NCBI RefSeq assembly: GCF_010389155.1
Contig: NC_057768.1
Location: 13,638,501 to 13,702,500, forward strand
Length of the DNA stretch: 64,000 bases
Direction: 5' to 3'
DNA from: Erigeron canadensis
Lineage: Eukaryota; Streptophyta; Magnoliopsida; Asterales; Asteraceae
The notes below the pieces were generated by a model. It was not told the origin of the DNA. It did not search any database and worked only from the letters and a program-made list of their open reading frames with translations. Below, piece by piece: positions 44,204 to 56,032 of this stretch (position 1 is the stretch's first letter; every line of letters begins with the position of its first letter). The translations under genes and the position numbers were made by a program.

Positions 44204-45070
44204 TGTAACCTGACTGGCAAGTGGTTCAAATCTAGATAACGACTAGTTAAGGACCACGATCCAGATATGGATATGAACAATAAAGAACAAATGCTTGAAA
44301 CTATATAAATACTAATTATATTCAAGTATTTTGGCAATGAGTCGAGATGTATTTTTCAATGTATTTTAATTATTTCTATAAACAAAATACAAGAGTTGTT
44401 GCGGAACAAAGATAATCACACTTGTGAAAATATCTAAACAACCCTAGAAATACAAATGATCTATGCGACAAGGAATTACTCGTAAGAATACTTAGAGTAA
44501 TATCACACGTTGCAATTGCCAAAGTTCCAAGCATTTTTGCAAGTGTGAGAAGTCTTATATTTATAGGCAAACATGTCTTGATAACATGGCAATATGTCGT
44601 ACAAATATGGTTGGATGCATTTATGGATTTGTGGGACAAATCCATAACATGCTTGTTTAAGGTAAAGTATGTAAGTTTCTTTGATGTGACTTGACATACT
44701 TTATTCTCAACCTTTTGCTAAAACTTTCCGAATCCCAGGTATAAGGTAATTAACCGGGTAAAGGTAGTAAAAGCTGCAAAAAGACTTTCCTCGTAATCAA
44801 TGAAAAAGTGTTGTAAATACATTTTCACTGAGCCTCTTCAGATTCAACTTCAGGTAAGATCTTCTCTAAGCTCTACTTCTGAGATGATCTTCTTCTTTAG
44901 TCTTCAGTCTTTGACTTCAGTCTGAACGTCTTCAGTGTAGGTTGATTCTGAATCTGAAGTGAAGCTTCAGTGAGCTTTATTCTGAATGACTTCAGAATCC
45001 TGAGCAAGCTTTCTTCACTGAACTTCAACTATTTTGAACAAATCATACTTAGTCGATTTTCGACCTAACA
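44204..45070 (-). repeat. copia-2b 3' LTR (867 bp)
   Basis: On the minus strand it runs from TGTTAGGTCG beside the PPT to GGTTACA at 44204, giving intact TG...CA ends. It has exactly the same length as the copia-2a LTR. TATAAATA (minus strand) is at 44558-44565. PPT and a 3' untranslated region fill 45071-45491. Confidence 0.92.
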
Positions 45071-45491
45071 AATTCCCCCTATTTTTTCTAAAATAGTTCA
45101 TGTATTTTAGACTTCTATCTATACAAGTTTGTAAGTCTAAAAATACAAGTTTTTGTTTAAGTTGTAAAAATATTTCTAAGGACATCTCATAGATCATGAT
45201 GCCTTAAGAAAATTTTCTTGTTTGTTTTTCTAACTTAAACTATTTCCTAATAATATGATGTAACTTGTAACTATATAAAAGATACTGAGATGATTGTTCA
45301 GTTACAAGTACAGAAATAAAAATGAAAAATTTTTACAAGTACAAATATTTACAAAAGAGATACAACTACTTCTTCACCGGCCTTGAGCCAGAAGGTGCTT
45401 CAGTAGCCTTTCTCTTTGGAGAACTGATCTTCCCAAATAATCTTTTCTCCATCTCAACTTTGGCCTTCATTTTTTGTTGGATCTTCAGCAT

Positions 45492-48400
45492 TCATGCGCC
45501 AGTTAGATGAGACTTTGGTTTTCCTTTCAGAACGATGATCATCTCCTTATGCTCAGAATACCCAAACTTATGTACTGAAACCTGCTCATATTCTTCTTCT
45601 GCTCTACCTTCTCTTTTCACAACCAGATTGAACAATTTCAGACCATCTTCCTTCAGAATTTGCATGTCAAGGATCTTTGCAGGATGGCACCTGTGTTTCA
45701 TATAATAATCATACTGATCCTTTTCATGTTTATCCTTCACCTGAGCAACTTCTTTAGAAATAGGTATGAATGTAGAGAGGTCAGAATCTCGAGCATGTTT
45801 TCTTGTAGACCTTGGGCCAGTTTGTTTGGGCTTCTGAGGTGGCCTACAAATTTCCTTCTCAACCTCGGCCATTTCTTCCAAGGCCTTCTGCACTCTTGCA
45901 TCATGTTTGATCTTCTGATATATTTCCTTAGTAAGACCAAGAGCTGCAGCATCTACTAAATCAACGGTACCCATTGCCAAGTATTGGGCCCTTTCTCTTT
46001 CTTTAGTTTCTCTCCACATAATGAACTGGTTGGAGACTTGTCTTTGAAGGGCTTCCAACTTTTTCTGATCAGCACCCAAATCTGGCAATGGATAACCATG
46101 CTCATCAACATTTTCTCCAACAACAAAACTAGAATCCTTAGTCCCCTTCTTCTTTGGTTCCTCAACCATCTGAGCTTTACCTTTGTCTTTCTTAGCTTGT
46201 TCAGATGATTGGGGTTCAGATTGTTTCTTCAGTTGTTCCCCCTCAGATTCAGATTGCCTCTTGGTCGCTTCAATTAATTCTTGAGAGCTGGCAAGCAGAC
46301 CAATTGGCACATCACTTCCCCCTTTAGGAATCTCCTCAGGCATCTTAGCATATAATTCAATGGCCTTCTGCATGCCCTGTAGAGGTTCCCAATTCTGCTG
46401 GGTAATACTATCAGAAATGCCTTTAGACATGGTGGCAACCTGAGCTCTTAATCTGAAGGTAGAGTTCAGGTTCAGCTTCTCATGCTCCAGGACTTCCTTC
46501 AGCAATCCCTTTTCTTCTTCAGATAATGCACCAGAGGGGGGAAGAGTAACAACTTCAGGCTCTTTCTTGAGCAAGGCCAGGATTTCATCCAGGTGCTTCG
46601 ACTGGTTCTGAACTTGTAGATCAAGTGTTGACACAGAATTTTTCATTTCATTAATAACTTTGTCAACCTTGTCATTTGTTGCCTTGGAGACTTCAGAAAC
46701 CATCGACCTGACCTTCTCTTCAACCTTCTCTGCCACCGACACTGAAATCTGAGAAATAAGATCTTCAGAGAATATAGACTTCAGTGTCTCAGAAACCTTT
46801 CCACCAACAGAATCACCAAGGGACTTTTCATCAACATTTGGCTTCTTGACCAAGTCACCAACTTCTTTCTCAACATGCCGATACCAATTCTTGTAACTTC
46901 CCAACCACCAAGCTCTCATTAACTGCAACTCTTGTAAATTCAGTACCCATAGCAATCTGGGCACCTTTCAGATCGGCCAGAGACTTGGTGTTGGCAGCCA
47001 GAGATTTAGATAAGCCCTCAACCTGAATAAGTAGATTTTGGACTTTGGTTTGTAACTTCTCTAGCTGAGCTTCCATGCTCAGAGGTGCAACAGACGAAGT
47101 GGAAGCTGAAGCAATAAAGGGAGTTGTCTTGATGCCTGCCAGAGTTTTCTCTAATATCCTTTCTGAGGGACCATTAGACTCGGTCTTAGAATCCAATTCC
47201 TTTCCTTGATCTTCTGGCAGATCATAAGTCCTCCTTGGTGGAACATTATGAATTTGAGGGTGAAGAAATTGAAGTGGTGGTTGAAAAACGGCAGAGGTAA
47301 CATATGCTGGTGTTGTGCCTTGTGGAAACAGAGGATGTTGATGTGAAATTGGTGGTGGTTGATAAGGTGGATCAAGATCGATAACATTTTGTTGTTGTTG
47401 TTGTTGTTGTTGTTGGTGTTGTTGTTGGTGTTGCTGTTCCAAAAGAGGTGGTGACATGGGTTCGTCAACAAGGTTAAGGGTTGGCTCAGAATCCGATTGA
47501 TTCTCCCTCAATAAGTCCTCATCAAACTCAAAATCTTTGAGGTTTCCCTCAGGAAACTCATCGTCATCCCAGATATTTACAATCTGGTCAGATATGCTCT
47601 GGTCTTAATTCCCAGAATCAAAGCCAGCACCCAGTTCAGCAGCTGCTTCAGCATTTGAATCGTCACTGGTCAAAGGTGGAACTACTTCAGTCGATACCAT
47701 TTGTGCCGCTGTAACCCTTGTGCTGGATCCAAGAGTCTCTTCATTGGCCGCAGAAGTTGAAACCTCCATCTCTCTGGGTATCACCTGAGAAATATCAAAA
47801 TTTTGTGCATGCAAAGAGTGTAAGATTTGTGAAGTTACAGGGAGTGCATGTGCCGACTCAACTTCTAATGTCTGTTGGGCTGATACACTAATATCTTCAC
47901 CATCTCCTCCTAAAGAAGTTTTGGAGATGGTTTCTTGCAAGTTTCCTATGTGACCTTCTTCTGAAACCTGTTTTGAGGTTTCAGAAGGCTGAGCTTGGGT
48001 ACTAATATCCATGGGTTGTAAGGATGGCCTAAAAGGACGCAGTTTTAATAAACCCTTTGGAGACCCTGAGGAGTCTTTTGGGAGATCCTCAGGTTGGTCA
48101 GTGGAAGATGAAGGTGGCAGGGTAGAACTTGTTTTGGGTTTAAACAAGTGTAACATTTTGCCACTAGATCGACTGGTGGGTCTCACATTCTTTTGTGACC
48201 CGCCCAGTGATCTTTCTGAGCCAGCCGGTCGTGCTGCGTCAGTTTTAACATTGTTACCAAGTACCTGTAGCATTGCAGGGGAAAGCTCAGGTTCGTCCTC
48301 AGACTCAGGAAGATTGGAGAGGTCTTTACAAAATTCCATCTGAGAGCTCTCTTGAAGGATGGCAGAGTATCCTTCTCCCAGAATGGCAAGAAAACATAAA

Positions 48401-49095
48401 CTTAAAAATCTTGGGAAGGCAATATGAATGCTCCTCTTCCCCTTCATCTTCGTCAACAACTGAGCAAAAAGCATCTCGGCAAAATATACCTTCATCCCAT
48501 GCCATAGATAGTAACCCATCTCAACTTGGATCAAGGAAATCTAATCCAATCCGCCACTATTTCCTCCAAGACACTCCACAATAAAGATGTGGCCGGATGT
48601 CTTCAAGTTGCCACCATCATCAAAAATTTGGTTGTGGCCGGTGGCAAGCAAAACTTCTCTAAAACTAACCCCTTTTTGTCTTTTTGTATATGGGGTGTTG
48701 GGAGGCAAATAATTTAACCGGAGTGTCTCCCGGAAACCATCAAGTGTCAATACGCACTTCACCGTACCCTCTTTTAACGTGAATGCTATCGACTTATCAT
48801 CCTTGGCAACTTCTGCCGTATACCAAAATTCCAACAAATATCGATGATATAACTGCTCTGGATCGGCGGTAAGAGCATATGAAATTGGGCATCTTTGGAG
48901 AAAAGTGTTTAGTCTGCCTATCAAACCATCCGATTTAACATTTTATGCGGCCTTATAGTTGTTCATATTGAATCGGATAGTTTTGGACTCAAAGTCCTTT
49001 GGCCATTGAGAACTGGGTTTTACCGCCGATTTGGGTGGAGAATATTCAAAGGCAATAAGGGTTTTGGGTTCTTTTACAGTGGATGATGTAGCCAT
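45492..49095 (-). pseudogene. copia-2b ORF3: large extra ORF after pol (function unknown, broken)
   Basis: This sister of the copia-2a ORF3 starts at ATG 49093-49095 (MATSSTVKEPKTLIAFEYSP), which stays in frame here. The N-terminal domain follows (PISYALTADPEQLYHRYLLE), then the Ser/Pro-rich region, a longer Gln/His tract (about 47391-47450), a Pro-rich segment, the coiled coil and the charged C-terminus. Stops lie near 48940, 48541 and 47605, and a frameshift near 46890. Two deletions relative to 2a are visible: about 14 residues before VECLGGNSGG, and about 50 residues near 45868 in the charged C-terminal part. The shared start, length and domain order in two independently broken copies indicate that the ancestor carried one continuous ORF. 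Confidence 0.8.
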
Positions 49096-49780
49096 TGAAA
49101 TATAAGATAAAATGAAAGAAAGGAGATGAAAATGTGTTAAGGATAAATTAGGGTTTGAAGTTATGAAGGAAAATGAAATGAATGTTGAATGTTTGAGAGA
49201 ATGAGAGAGATATGATTGGGAAGTAAATGAAAAACGAAATAAATGGTGGAATGATTTGGAAAAAGATATTTATATTTTCAAAGGAATACGAAGAGTTTTC
49301 CAAGGAAAATAAATAAAATGATTTTTGAAATTCAAACCCAATAAAATATAATGATATTTTATTGAAAGTAATTTTGATCGGGTTTGAAATCCGAAATAAT
49401 TTTTGGTGACACGTCCGCAGTTAATGCAACAACGGCCATGACCCCACTTTTTCGAGAAAAAATTCAACCGTTTTTAATGCGCAAGTGGTATGACACGTCA
49501 GCAAAAAGGTATCCTGGAACAGTAAAAATCACGTGTCCACTTGCCAGCTAAGTATCCATTGTATAATAAAAGGTTTTGATGAACTTCAGATTAAATAATT
49601 TAAAGTTCTGAGAAAGGTTAAGGAAGTGCAATCTGAACCTTCTCATTTTCTGAGATTCTGAAGTCATTCAGTTTTGAATCATTTCAGACAAAATATTTTC
49701 TGAGGCAAAAATTCCCCCTCAGAAAGAAAAAAAGATTTCCTTTTCTTGTAAAAACATTTTTGTCTATTCCCCCTGAACTG
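49096..49780 (-). promoter_or_regulatory. copia-2b pol-ORF3 spacer with ACGTG boxes and TATA box
   Basis: In minus-strand order: PPT-like tracts just after pol, CACGTG (49530-49535), TGACACGTCA (49491-49500), TGACACGTCC (49407-49416), then an ATATAAATAT box (49267-49279) about 175 bp before the ORF3 ATG. All elements seen in copia-2a are present at the same relative positions, and the middle box, mutated in 2a, is intact here. Confidence 0.5.
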
Positions 49781-52700
49781 CTACACAGGATTCAGCATTC
49801 GCAACTCGCTGATGAGATGTTTAAAAGTTTTGACATCTAAAAGTTTTGTAAACACATCAGCTAGTTGTTTGTCAGTGGGAATGAAGTGAATTTCAATATC
49901 ACCTTTTAAAATATGATCACAAATAAAATGGTACCTGAGATCAATATGCTTGGTTTTAGAGTGCGTGACAGGATTGTGAGATATTGCGATGGCACTTGTG
50001 TTATCAAAGAATATTGGCGTTCTTGTATACTTAACATCATCATCAGTTAGTTGGTTCTTCATCCATAGGATCTGAGCACAACAACTTGCTGCAGAAATGT
50101 ACTCAGCCTCAGCAGTGGATAATGATACTGCAGTCTGCTTCTTGCTTATCCAACTAACCAATTTGCCACCAAGGAAATGACAACCACCCGTGGTACTTTT
50201 CCTATCTATCTTACAACCTGCATGATCAGAATCTGAATATCCCATGAGATCTAGACTTGAGCCTTTGGGATACCAAAGACCTAGTTTGGGGACACCTTTT
50301 AGGTATCGAAAAATCCTTTTTACTGCATTCTGGTGTGTTTCTCTGTGATCAGATTGAAATCATGCACAAAGACATGTTGCAAACATTATGTCTGGTCTAC
50401 TTGCAGTTAAGTACATTAATGATCCCACCATAGCACGATATTTTGTGGGATCGACAGGTTTTCCATTAGGATCTGAGTCTAAAGTTAATGGTGCAGAAAT
50501 TGGAGTATCTTTAGAGGAGACAGAATCAAATTGATATTTCTTTAAAAGATCTTTGACATATTTTTCTTGATTAATAAAAATACCATCACTGGTTTGTTTC
50601 ACTTGAAGCCCCAGAAAATATGTCAACTCACCCATCATACTCTTTTCATACTCAGAAGACATTATTTTTGAAAACTTGTCACACAATTTTTCATTTGTAG
50701 AACCAAACACAATATCATCAACATATACTTGTACAAGTAAGATATCACTTTTCTCATGCAAGATGAATAAAGTGTTATCTATTGCACCTCTATGAAAACC
50801 ATTATCTAAAAGATGTCGAGTAAGAGTATCATACCAGGCTCTAGGTGCTTGTCTCAGACCATATAAAGCTTTGTTCAGTCTATACACCTAGTGAGGTTTT
50901 TCCTTGCTTTCGAATCCTGGTGGTTGATACACATACACAACTTCTTCTAGCTCTCCATTCAGAAATGCACTTTTGACATCCATTTGGTAGACTTTGAACT
51001 CATGACGAGCTGCAAATGCTAAGAATATTCTGATAGCTTCAAGTCTGGCCACTCGTGCAAAAGTTTCATCAAAATCAACTCCTTCTTCTTGTGCATAACC
51101 CTTTGCAACAAGTCTAGCCTTGTTTTTGATTACATGACCATCTTCATCTACCTTGTTTCGAAAGACCCATCTTGTCCCAATTGGTTCTTTCTTCAGATTG
51201 GGGGGACATCGAACAGCTCCCAAACATTGTTCCTTTCAAATTGTTTAAGCTCTTCTTGCATGGCTTCAACCCAACTTGGATCTTTCAAAGAATCGTCAAT
51301 CTTCTTTGGTTCTATCAGTGACAAGAAGCTGACATATAAGCATTGATCACTTGTGGCTCTTCTGGTCTGAACCCCTCTACTTGGATCGCCAATCACTTGA
51401 TCAATTGGATGTGAGCGAGTCCATTTAGAGTAATGACCAGGATGAATAATCGTATCAGTGCAAGAACTCCTCTGGTTTACTTCAAGAGATGGTTCAGAAT
51501 AAACTATTTCAGTTTCATCATATTCGTCATCTTGTAAATCACGATTTGCATCATAAAATTCTTCATTCTGAGGTAATTTAGGGGATACTGATATCTGAGG
51601 AGTAGCAAACACATCTGATCCAATAGTCAGTTCAGAGGGTAGTTTGAATGTGACTGAAGGATAAAATGGAATGTTGCTTTGCTGACTTATAACTGGTTCT
51701 GAACTGGAATGCTCAGAAACATGTTCAGGTGACTGATCAGATTTGTCATTGTGATCAGATTCACCAAAACTGATAGGACCTTCTGAAGGAGGTTCAAAGA
51801 TTGGTTTAAAGATTGCAGATTCACCAAAGGTAACATGAATTGACTCATCAACCTTTTCAAGTCTTTTGTTATAGACTCTAAAGGCCTTTCGAATTGTTGA
51901 ATATCCTAAGAAGTAGCCTTCATCAGCTTTGGCATCAAATTTGCCCAATTTGCTGGAATCATTCAGAATATATACTGGACATCCAAAAACATGAAAATAT
52001 CCAATATTAGAATTTCTATTTCTGAGCACTTCATAGGCAGTCTTCTTATGTCTTTTGACATAAATTGAACGATTATGGGTGTAGCAAGCAGTTGCAACAG
52101 CTTCAGCCCAAAAACATTTTGGAAGACCTGATTCATTCAACATACTTCTGGCAGCTTCTATTAGCGTACGATTCTTCCTTTCTACAACACCATTTTGCTT
52201 TGGTGTGTGTGCTGAGGAGAAGTTCTGAGATATGCCAGTGTCAGTGCAGAAGGTTTCCAGAGTGGAATTTCTGAATTCAGTGCCATTGTAACTTCTGAGC
52301 TGACGTACTTTTCGCTTGTGCTTGAGTTCAATCTGTATGATGAGGGCAATTATTTCAGCAGCAGCTTCACCTTTGTTTCTGAGGAACATCACCCAATAGT
52401 ATCTTGAATATTCATCGACTATAACCAGAGTGTACTTCTTCCCCGCTCTTGTCTGAACATTCACATGACCAAAAAGATCCATATGAAGCATATGAAGTGG
52501 TTCAGTGATGCTGAAATTTTGCTTGGTCATGAAGGATGCTCTTTTCTTCTTTCCCCTTTCACACCATGGACATGGCTTGTCTTTATCAAAAGACATGGCT
52601 GGTATCCCATCAGCAAGTTGTTTTCTTGACAACTTATTAATATTTTTGAAATTAAGATGGTATAACCTTTTGTGCCACAACCAGTTGGTGTCCTCATCTG

Positions 52701-53124
52701 CCCTTGTGTAGAAACATTGTTCAGAAGTAGCATTATTCATATATACAACATAAATGTTTCCCTTTCTGGGTGCAATCATTACTACCTTCCAATCTCTGTT
52801 GAATATGGTGCCTTGCGAAATATCAAATAAAACCTTAAAGCCATCATCAAAAAGTTGTCTAACACTGATCAGGTTATATTTCAAACCATTCACATATGCA
52901 ACTTTAGTGAATTTGACTTGTCCATTGTTCACAACACCATATCCCTCAATTTGTCCGTTTTCATCATTACCAAAAGTTATTGAGGGTCCCTCTTGCACCC
53001 TATATTCCTCTAGCAGGGTTTTGTGACCAGTCATGGTTCTGCCAGCAGCACTGTCAAGAAACCAAGTATTCTTTTTGCGATCACCCTGCACATACACAGA
53101 GATTAGTTCTTTTTGGGAACCCAT
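49781..53124 (-). pseudogene. copia-2b pol (broken)
   Basis: From 53124 the frame is open for 643 codons through protease (FLDSAAGRTMTG), pre-integrase (NWLWHKRLYHLN) and integrase (DLFGHVNV; in the second acidic motif Asp has changed, giving YNGTEFRN), reaching WELF near 51200. A 1-bp loss there shifts frame. RT continues ([10 protein letters not shown]), with TAG at about 50888 replacing an expected Trp and TGA at about 50360 replacing an expected Arg. RNase H ends at MLNPV (49781). Loss of the second catalytic Asp of integrase is a further defect. Confidence 0.9.
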
Positions 53125-53701
53125 CTGATGGGTTCACTGGGCTTTCCCTGAACAGCCTCAAATTTCTTTGGTACGTAAGGGAAAGAAGGATCAAAGGGAA
53201 TTTCCATCATAATTTCAGATGACACAAAAACAGTTGGTTTGATGACTTCAGAAACCTTTTTCTTATCAGATTTATGTTTTTCTTGTTTGATTTTCTTTGA
53301 AAAAGGTTTTGGGTTTTGTTTAGGATTTTGGGGAGTGCTTTCAACATTTTTTAAACGTGCATTACAGCTCTGCACTTGCCTAGCGAAATTTTGAAATTGA
53401 CTTTCAATCCTTAGCAAAATAGACTCTGAATTAGACACCTGAGTTCTACCAGAATCTGAGGTAGAAGGCTCAGCAGGATCACATTTTTCTTCTTCTGAAG
53501 GTTCTTAGGAACCTTTTTTGAAGACTGAGGGGAAGACTTCTTGGGTTTAGCTTTCTTGTCTGAAGCACTGGTTTGACATGCTTCAGATTTGCCCTCAGGT
53601 TGTTCCTGGTTTTGATCAGTTATCACTTTTGATTTTCCAAGATCTTTAAAAATGATCTCTGATCTCATTTCTAAAGGAAGTGCATCCAAATCAGTTATTA
53701 T
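53103..53701 (-). pseudogene. copia-2b gag, C-terminal fragment
   Basis: Lys/Ser/Gln-rich C-terminal gag sequence (SKVITDQNQEQPEG through EPIRWVPKKN) matches copia-2a 35229-34660, with a frameshift near 53420. It overlaps the pol frame by about 20 bp at its end. The upstream part is removed by the copia-1b insertion; GGATG at 53702-53706 is the candidate target site. Confidence 0.85.
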
Positions 53702-53706
53702 GGATG

Positions 53707-54016
53707 TGTAGCAACACGATTTTATCATTTGAATTCACATCAACAATGCCGTTTGGTTAGTGTGTGTGTTCTTGGTGTTTGTGTGTGTTTTGAGAGAGAA
53801 TTTGGATCAAGAGTGTGTTATTCAGGTGTTAAGTGTTGAGTGTTGTTCAAAAGTTATGATTTCTAAGGAATTGAGGGCTATTTATAGTCTAAACAAACCA
53901 ACTATGCTAATAATCACAATTAGCCCCTCAACCTTAGAAATCATCAACTCATGACTTAACAACAAGTAAGTCCATAACTTAAATTACAATGTATCACTAC
54001 TTTTGAATTTCTAACA
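53707..54016 (-). repeat. copia-1b 3' LTR (310 bp)
   Basis: On the plus strand it runs TGTAGCAACACG...CTAACA, the reverse complement of the copia-1 LTR. The purine tract (plus strand TTCTTCCCCTT) follows at 54017-54027. Confidence 0.94.
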
Positions 54017-54279
54017 TTCTTCCCCTTATTGATATATTGTAAGGTCTGAAGTACGTGTTGTTTTGTCTTGTTGGAATGAATTTGATGAGCCCGGTGATGA
54101 AGACAATTGGTGAGTTGAAACAAGCCTTCAAAGCTTTCTCATTGTCTTTGGAGAACTTGATTCAGTATTGGTCTTGGACTTCTTGATGTTAAATTATTTG
54201 TCTTTTCTCAATGTTCTTTGTGAACAGAGAATGATGAGTATGTGTGTGTATAAATCTTCGAGGATTGTTGAATCACAGT

Positions 54280-54549
54280 TCAGAGTTGTCTTTTGAAATG
54301 CGGAAGGTATGAATTTGTCTTGAATTCTTCAATCTTCGAATCTTGAAGTCTTTTCTTTGAAGTCTTGGAATGAATTTTCAGAGATATGTACTCTCCCCCT
54401 TTGAAGTGTGCAATGTAACTTTTGGTAAAGTGTTGATGTATGACTTTGAAGATCTTGTATAAATTGAATTGATGAAGACTCTTTTGAAGCTTTTCTTCTT
54501 TGTCTTGAATCTTCAATTTTTTGTCCTTTGAAGGTTTGATGTTTGTCAC
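54280..54549 (-). CDS. Small lysine-rich ORF of 89 codons, copia-1b copy, uncertain
   Basis: Starts MTNIKPSKDKKLKIQ and matches the copia-1 ORF at 12292-12561 over its whole length. Coding status is unproven. Confidence 0.2.
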   Translation of the reverse strand: MTNIKPSKDKKLKIQDKEEKLQKSLHQFNLYKIFKVIHQHFTKSYIAHFKGGEYISLKIHSKTSKKRLQDSKIEEFKTNSYLPHFKRQL

Positions 54550-54603
54550 ATCATCTTAAGTACTTTTGAGAGTAAACATTTGAATGAGGATTTGAAAAGT
54601 CTC

Positions 54604-54888
54604 TTATGAAGTAATCATGCTCCCCCTCAATTCATGAGTAATCACATTCTCTTTGATTTTTGAAAAATCTCTTGTTAAATCTTGAATGTATATCCTTTTC
54701 TTTCGAGATGAATAATCTTTAAGTTGAATTTGGAACCCTTGCAGTTTGGAATGAAATTGACAAACAACCTTTGAAGAAGAATGATGAGTTGATGTCACAA
54801 ATGATAAAAGAACTCCAAATAAACTTGAAAACTTCCAACAAGAAGCTGAATGATAGTATCTCGAAAAGCAATTGAAACAACCAAACAC
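54604..54888 (-). CDS. Small ORF of 94 codons, copia-1b copy, uncertain
   Basis: Matches the copia-1 ORF at 11989-12237 but keeps 12 extra codons (RYYHSASCWKF region) near the N-terminus. Copia-1 appears to have lost these 36 bp between short repeats. Coding status is unproven. Confidence 0.2.
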   Translation of the reverse strand: MFGCFNCFSRYYHSASCWKFSSLFGVLLSFVTSTHHSSSKVVCQFHSKLQGFQIQLKDYSSRKKRIYIQDLTRDFSKIKENVITHELRGSMITS

Positions 54889-56032
54889 AAACTTTTCTCC
54901 TTGTCCTTATCAATCATTCTAATTTCTTCTCCTAATCAATAATCAATCATACTATTTTCTCCCCCTCATAATGACAAAGTTGGGAACCAATGTCATTATG
55001 CAAACATTGATTGATTCGATTGTTAAAAGAAATAATCATGACTAAAATCTAGACATTATGCACATGGAGAATTATCAACCATCAAAACATCAATCTAACC
55101 AAATAAACCAACCCAATTGTTCCTATGGGTGACTAAAATGTAAGATTGAAGTTGTTGGGATAAACATTTTATTATGGTGTTGGTGTTTTCTGTGTTGGGG
55201 TGATGAGAAAAGAAACGGGATAAGAATGATCCGTTTGCATTCAAAAATCGAAAGGATTAATGAAATGACTGAAAGAAATGTATATCATTTATCGGATTTC
55301 CTATGTAACATTGAGAAATGCACAAAGCAAACCTCTAACATAGTTTGGTCTTTTGGCTTTTCAACCTCAAGATTGCTTCAAAGAATGTAAACCATGGTCA
55401 GTGTCACTTAAGCTTTCGATAACCATGTTCGACTATCCTTAAAGACTTTTTAGGAAAAATCCAAGGTCACAATAGACTTCTTGTTAACTCAATAATTACA
55501 AAAATGCAATTATGAGACCTACTTTCAAAGCTGGAAATGATGTTAGCAATGGTAGGATTTTCATTTGATCATCGTAAAATATAAGCATGTATATCACAAA
55601 GATAAGCATGTATATCACAAAGATATGACGCAAATGTGTCCTAAAGAATGAATAACGATCAAATTAATGATCAATTATGAGAGCTCTAGACACAAAGTGA
55701 TCAAATGAAGTCGGGGACTGGAGCAGAGTGTCACCCTTTTTCAATATTAACGTCTTCCAAATGAAGAGTCAATAGAAATGAGAAAATCTCCGTGAGAAGT
55801 AAAACAAGCATTTGTTAAGAAACACTTGAGTGGTTAGGTAAAGATGTGCATCGCTTCATTGGGTCCATGAAGGCTTCTTCAATATCGAGATATCAACAAA
55901 TGACATCCGATAGAAATGTGTTTTACCTGGCAATTTGAGAATTTTAGGAAGGGTGTCAATTCTTTTAACCCTTTTCTCACAACATTATCACCATAACCTC
56001 TCACTTTTCGACTTTACTCCCTCCAACTTAGT

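Larger units (their letters stand above)
44204..53706 (-). mobile_element. copia-2b: second SIRE-like element of the copia-2 family, 5' part cut
   Basis: It parallels copia-2a: 3' LTR (44204-45070), PPT, ORF3 (49095-45492), spacer with ACGTG boxes, pol (53124-49781) and the C-terminal part of gag (53701-53103). Gag is interrupted by the copia-1b insertion at 53707; the rest of gag and the 5' LTR would lie beyond that insertion, outside the window. Stops fall at different places from those in copia-2a, so the two copies decayed independently. Confidence 0.9.
54017..56032 (-). other. copia-1b post-pol region
   Basis: Counterpart of copia-1 10820-12824, with purine tracts at about 54391, 54621 and 54961 (CTCCCCC on the plus strand). 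It lacks the paired GAATTGAACGCC inverted repeats because they fall in the deleted segment. Two small ORFs are retained: 54604-54888 (94 codons) and 54280-54549 (89 codons). No other gene is visible. Confidence 0.75.
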
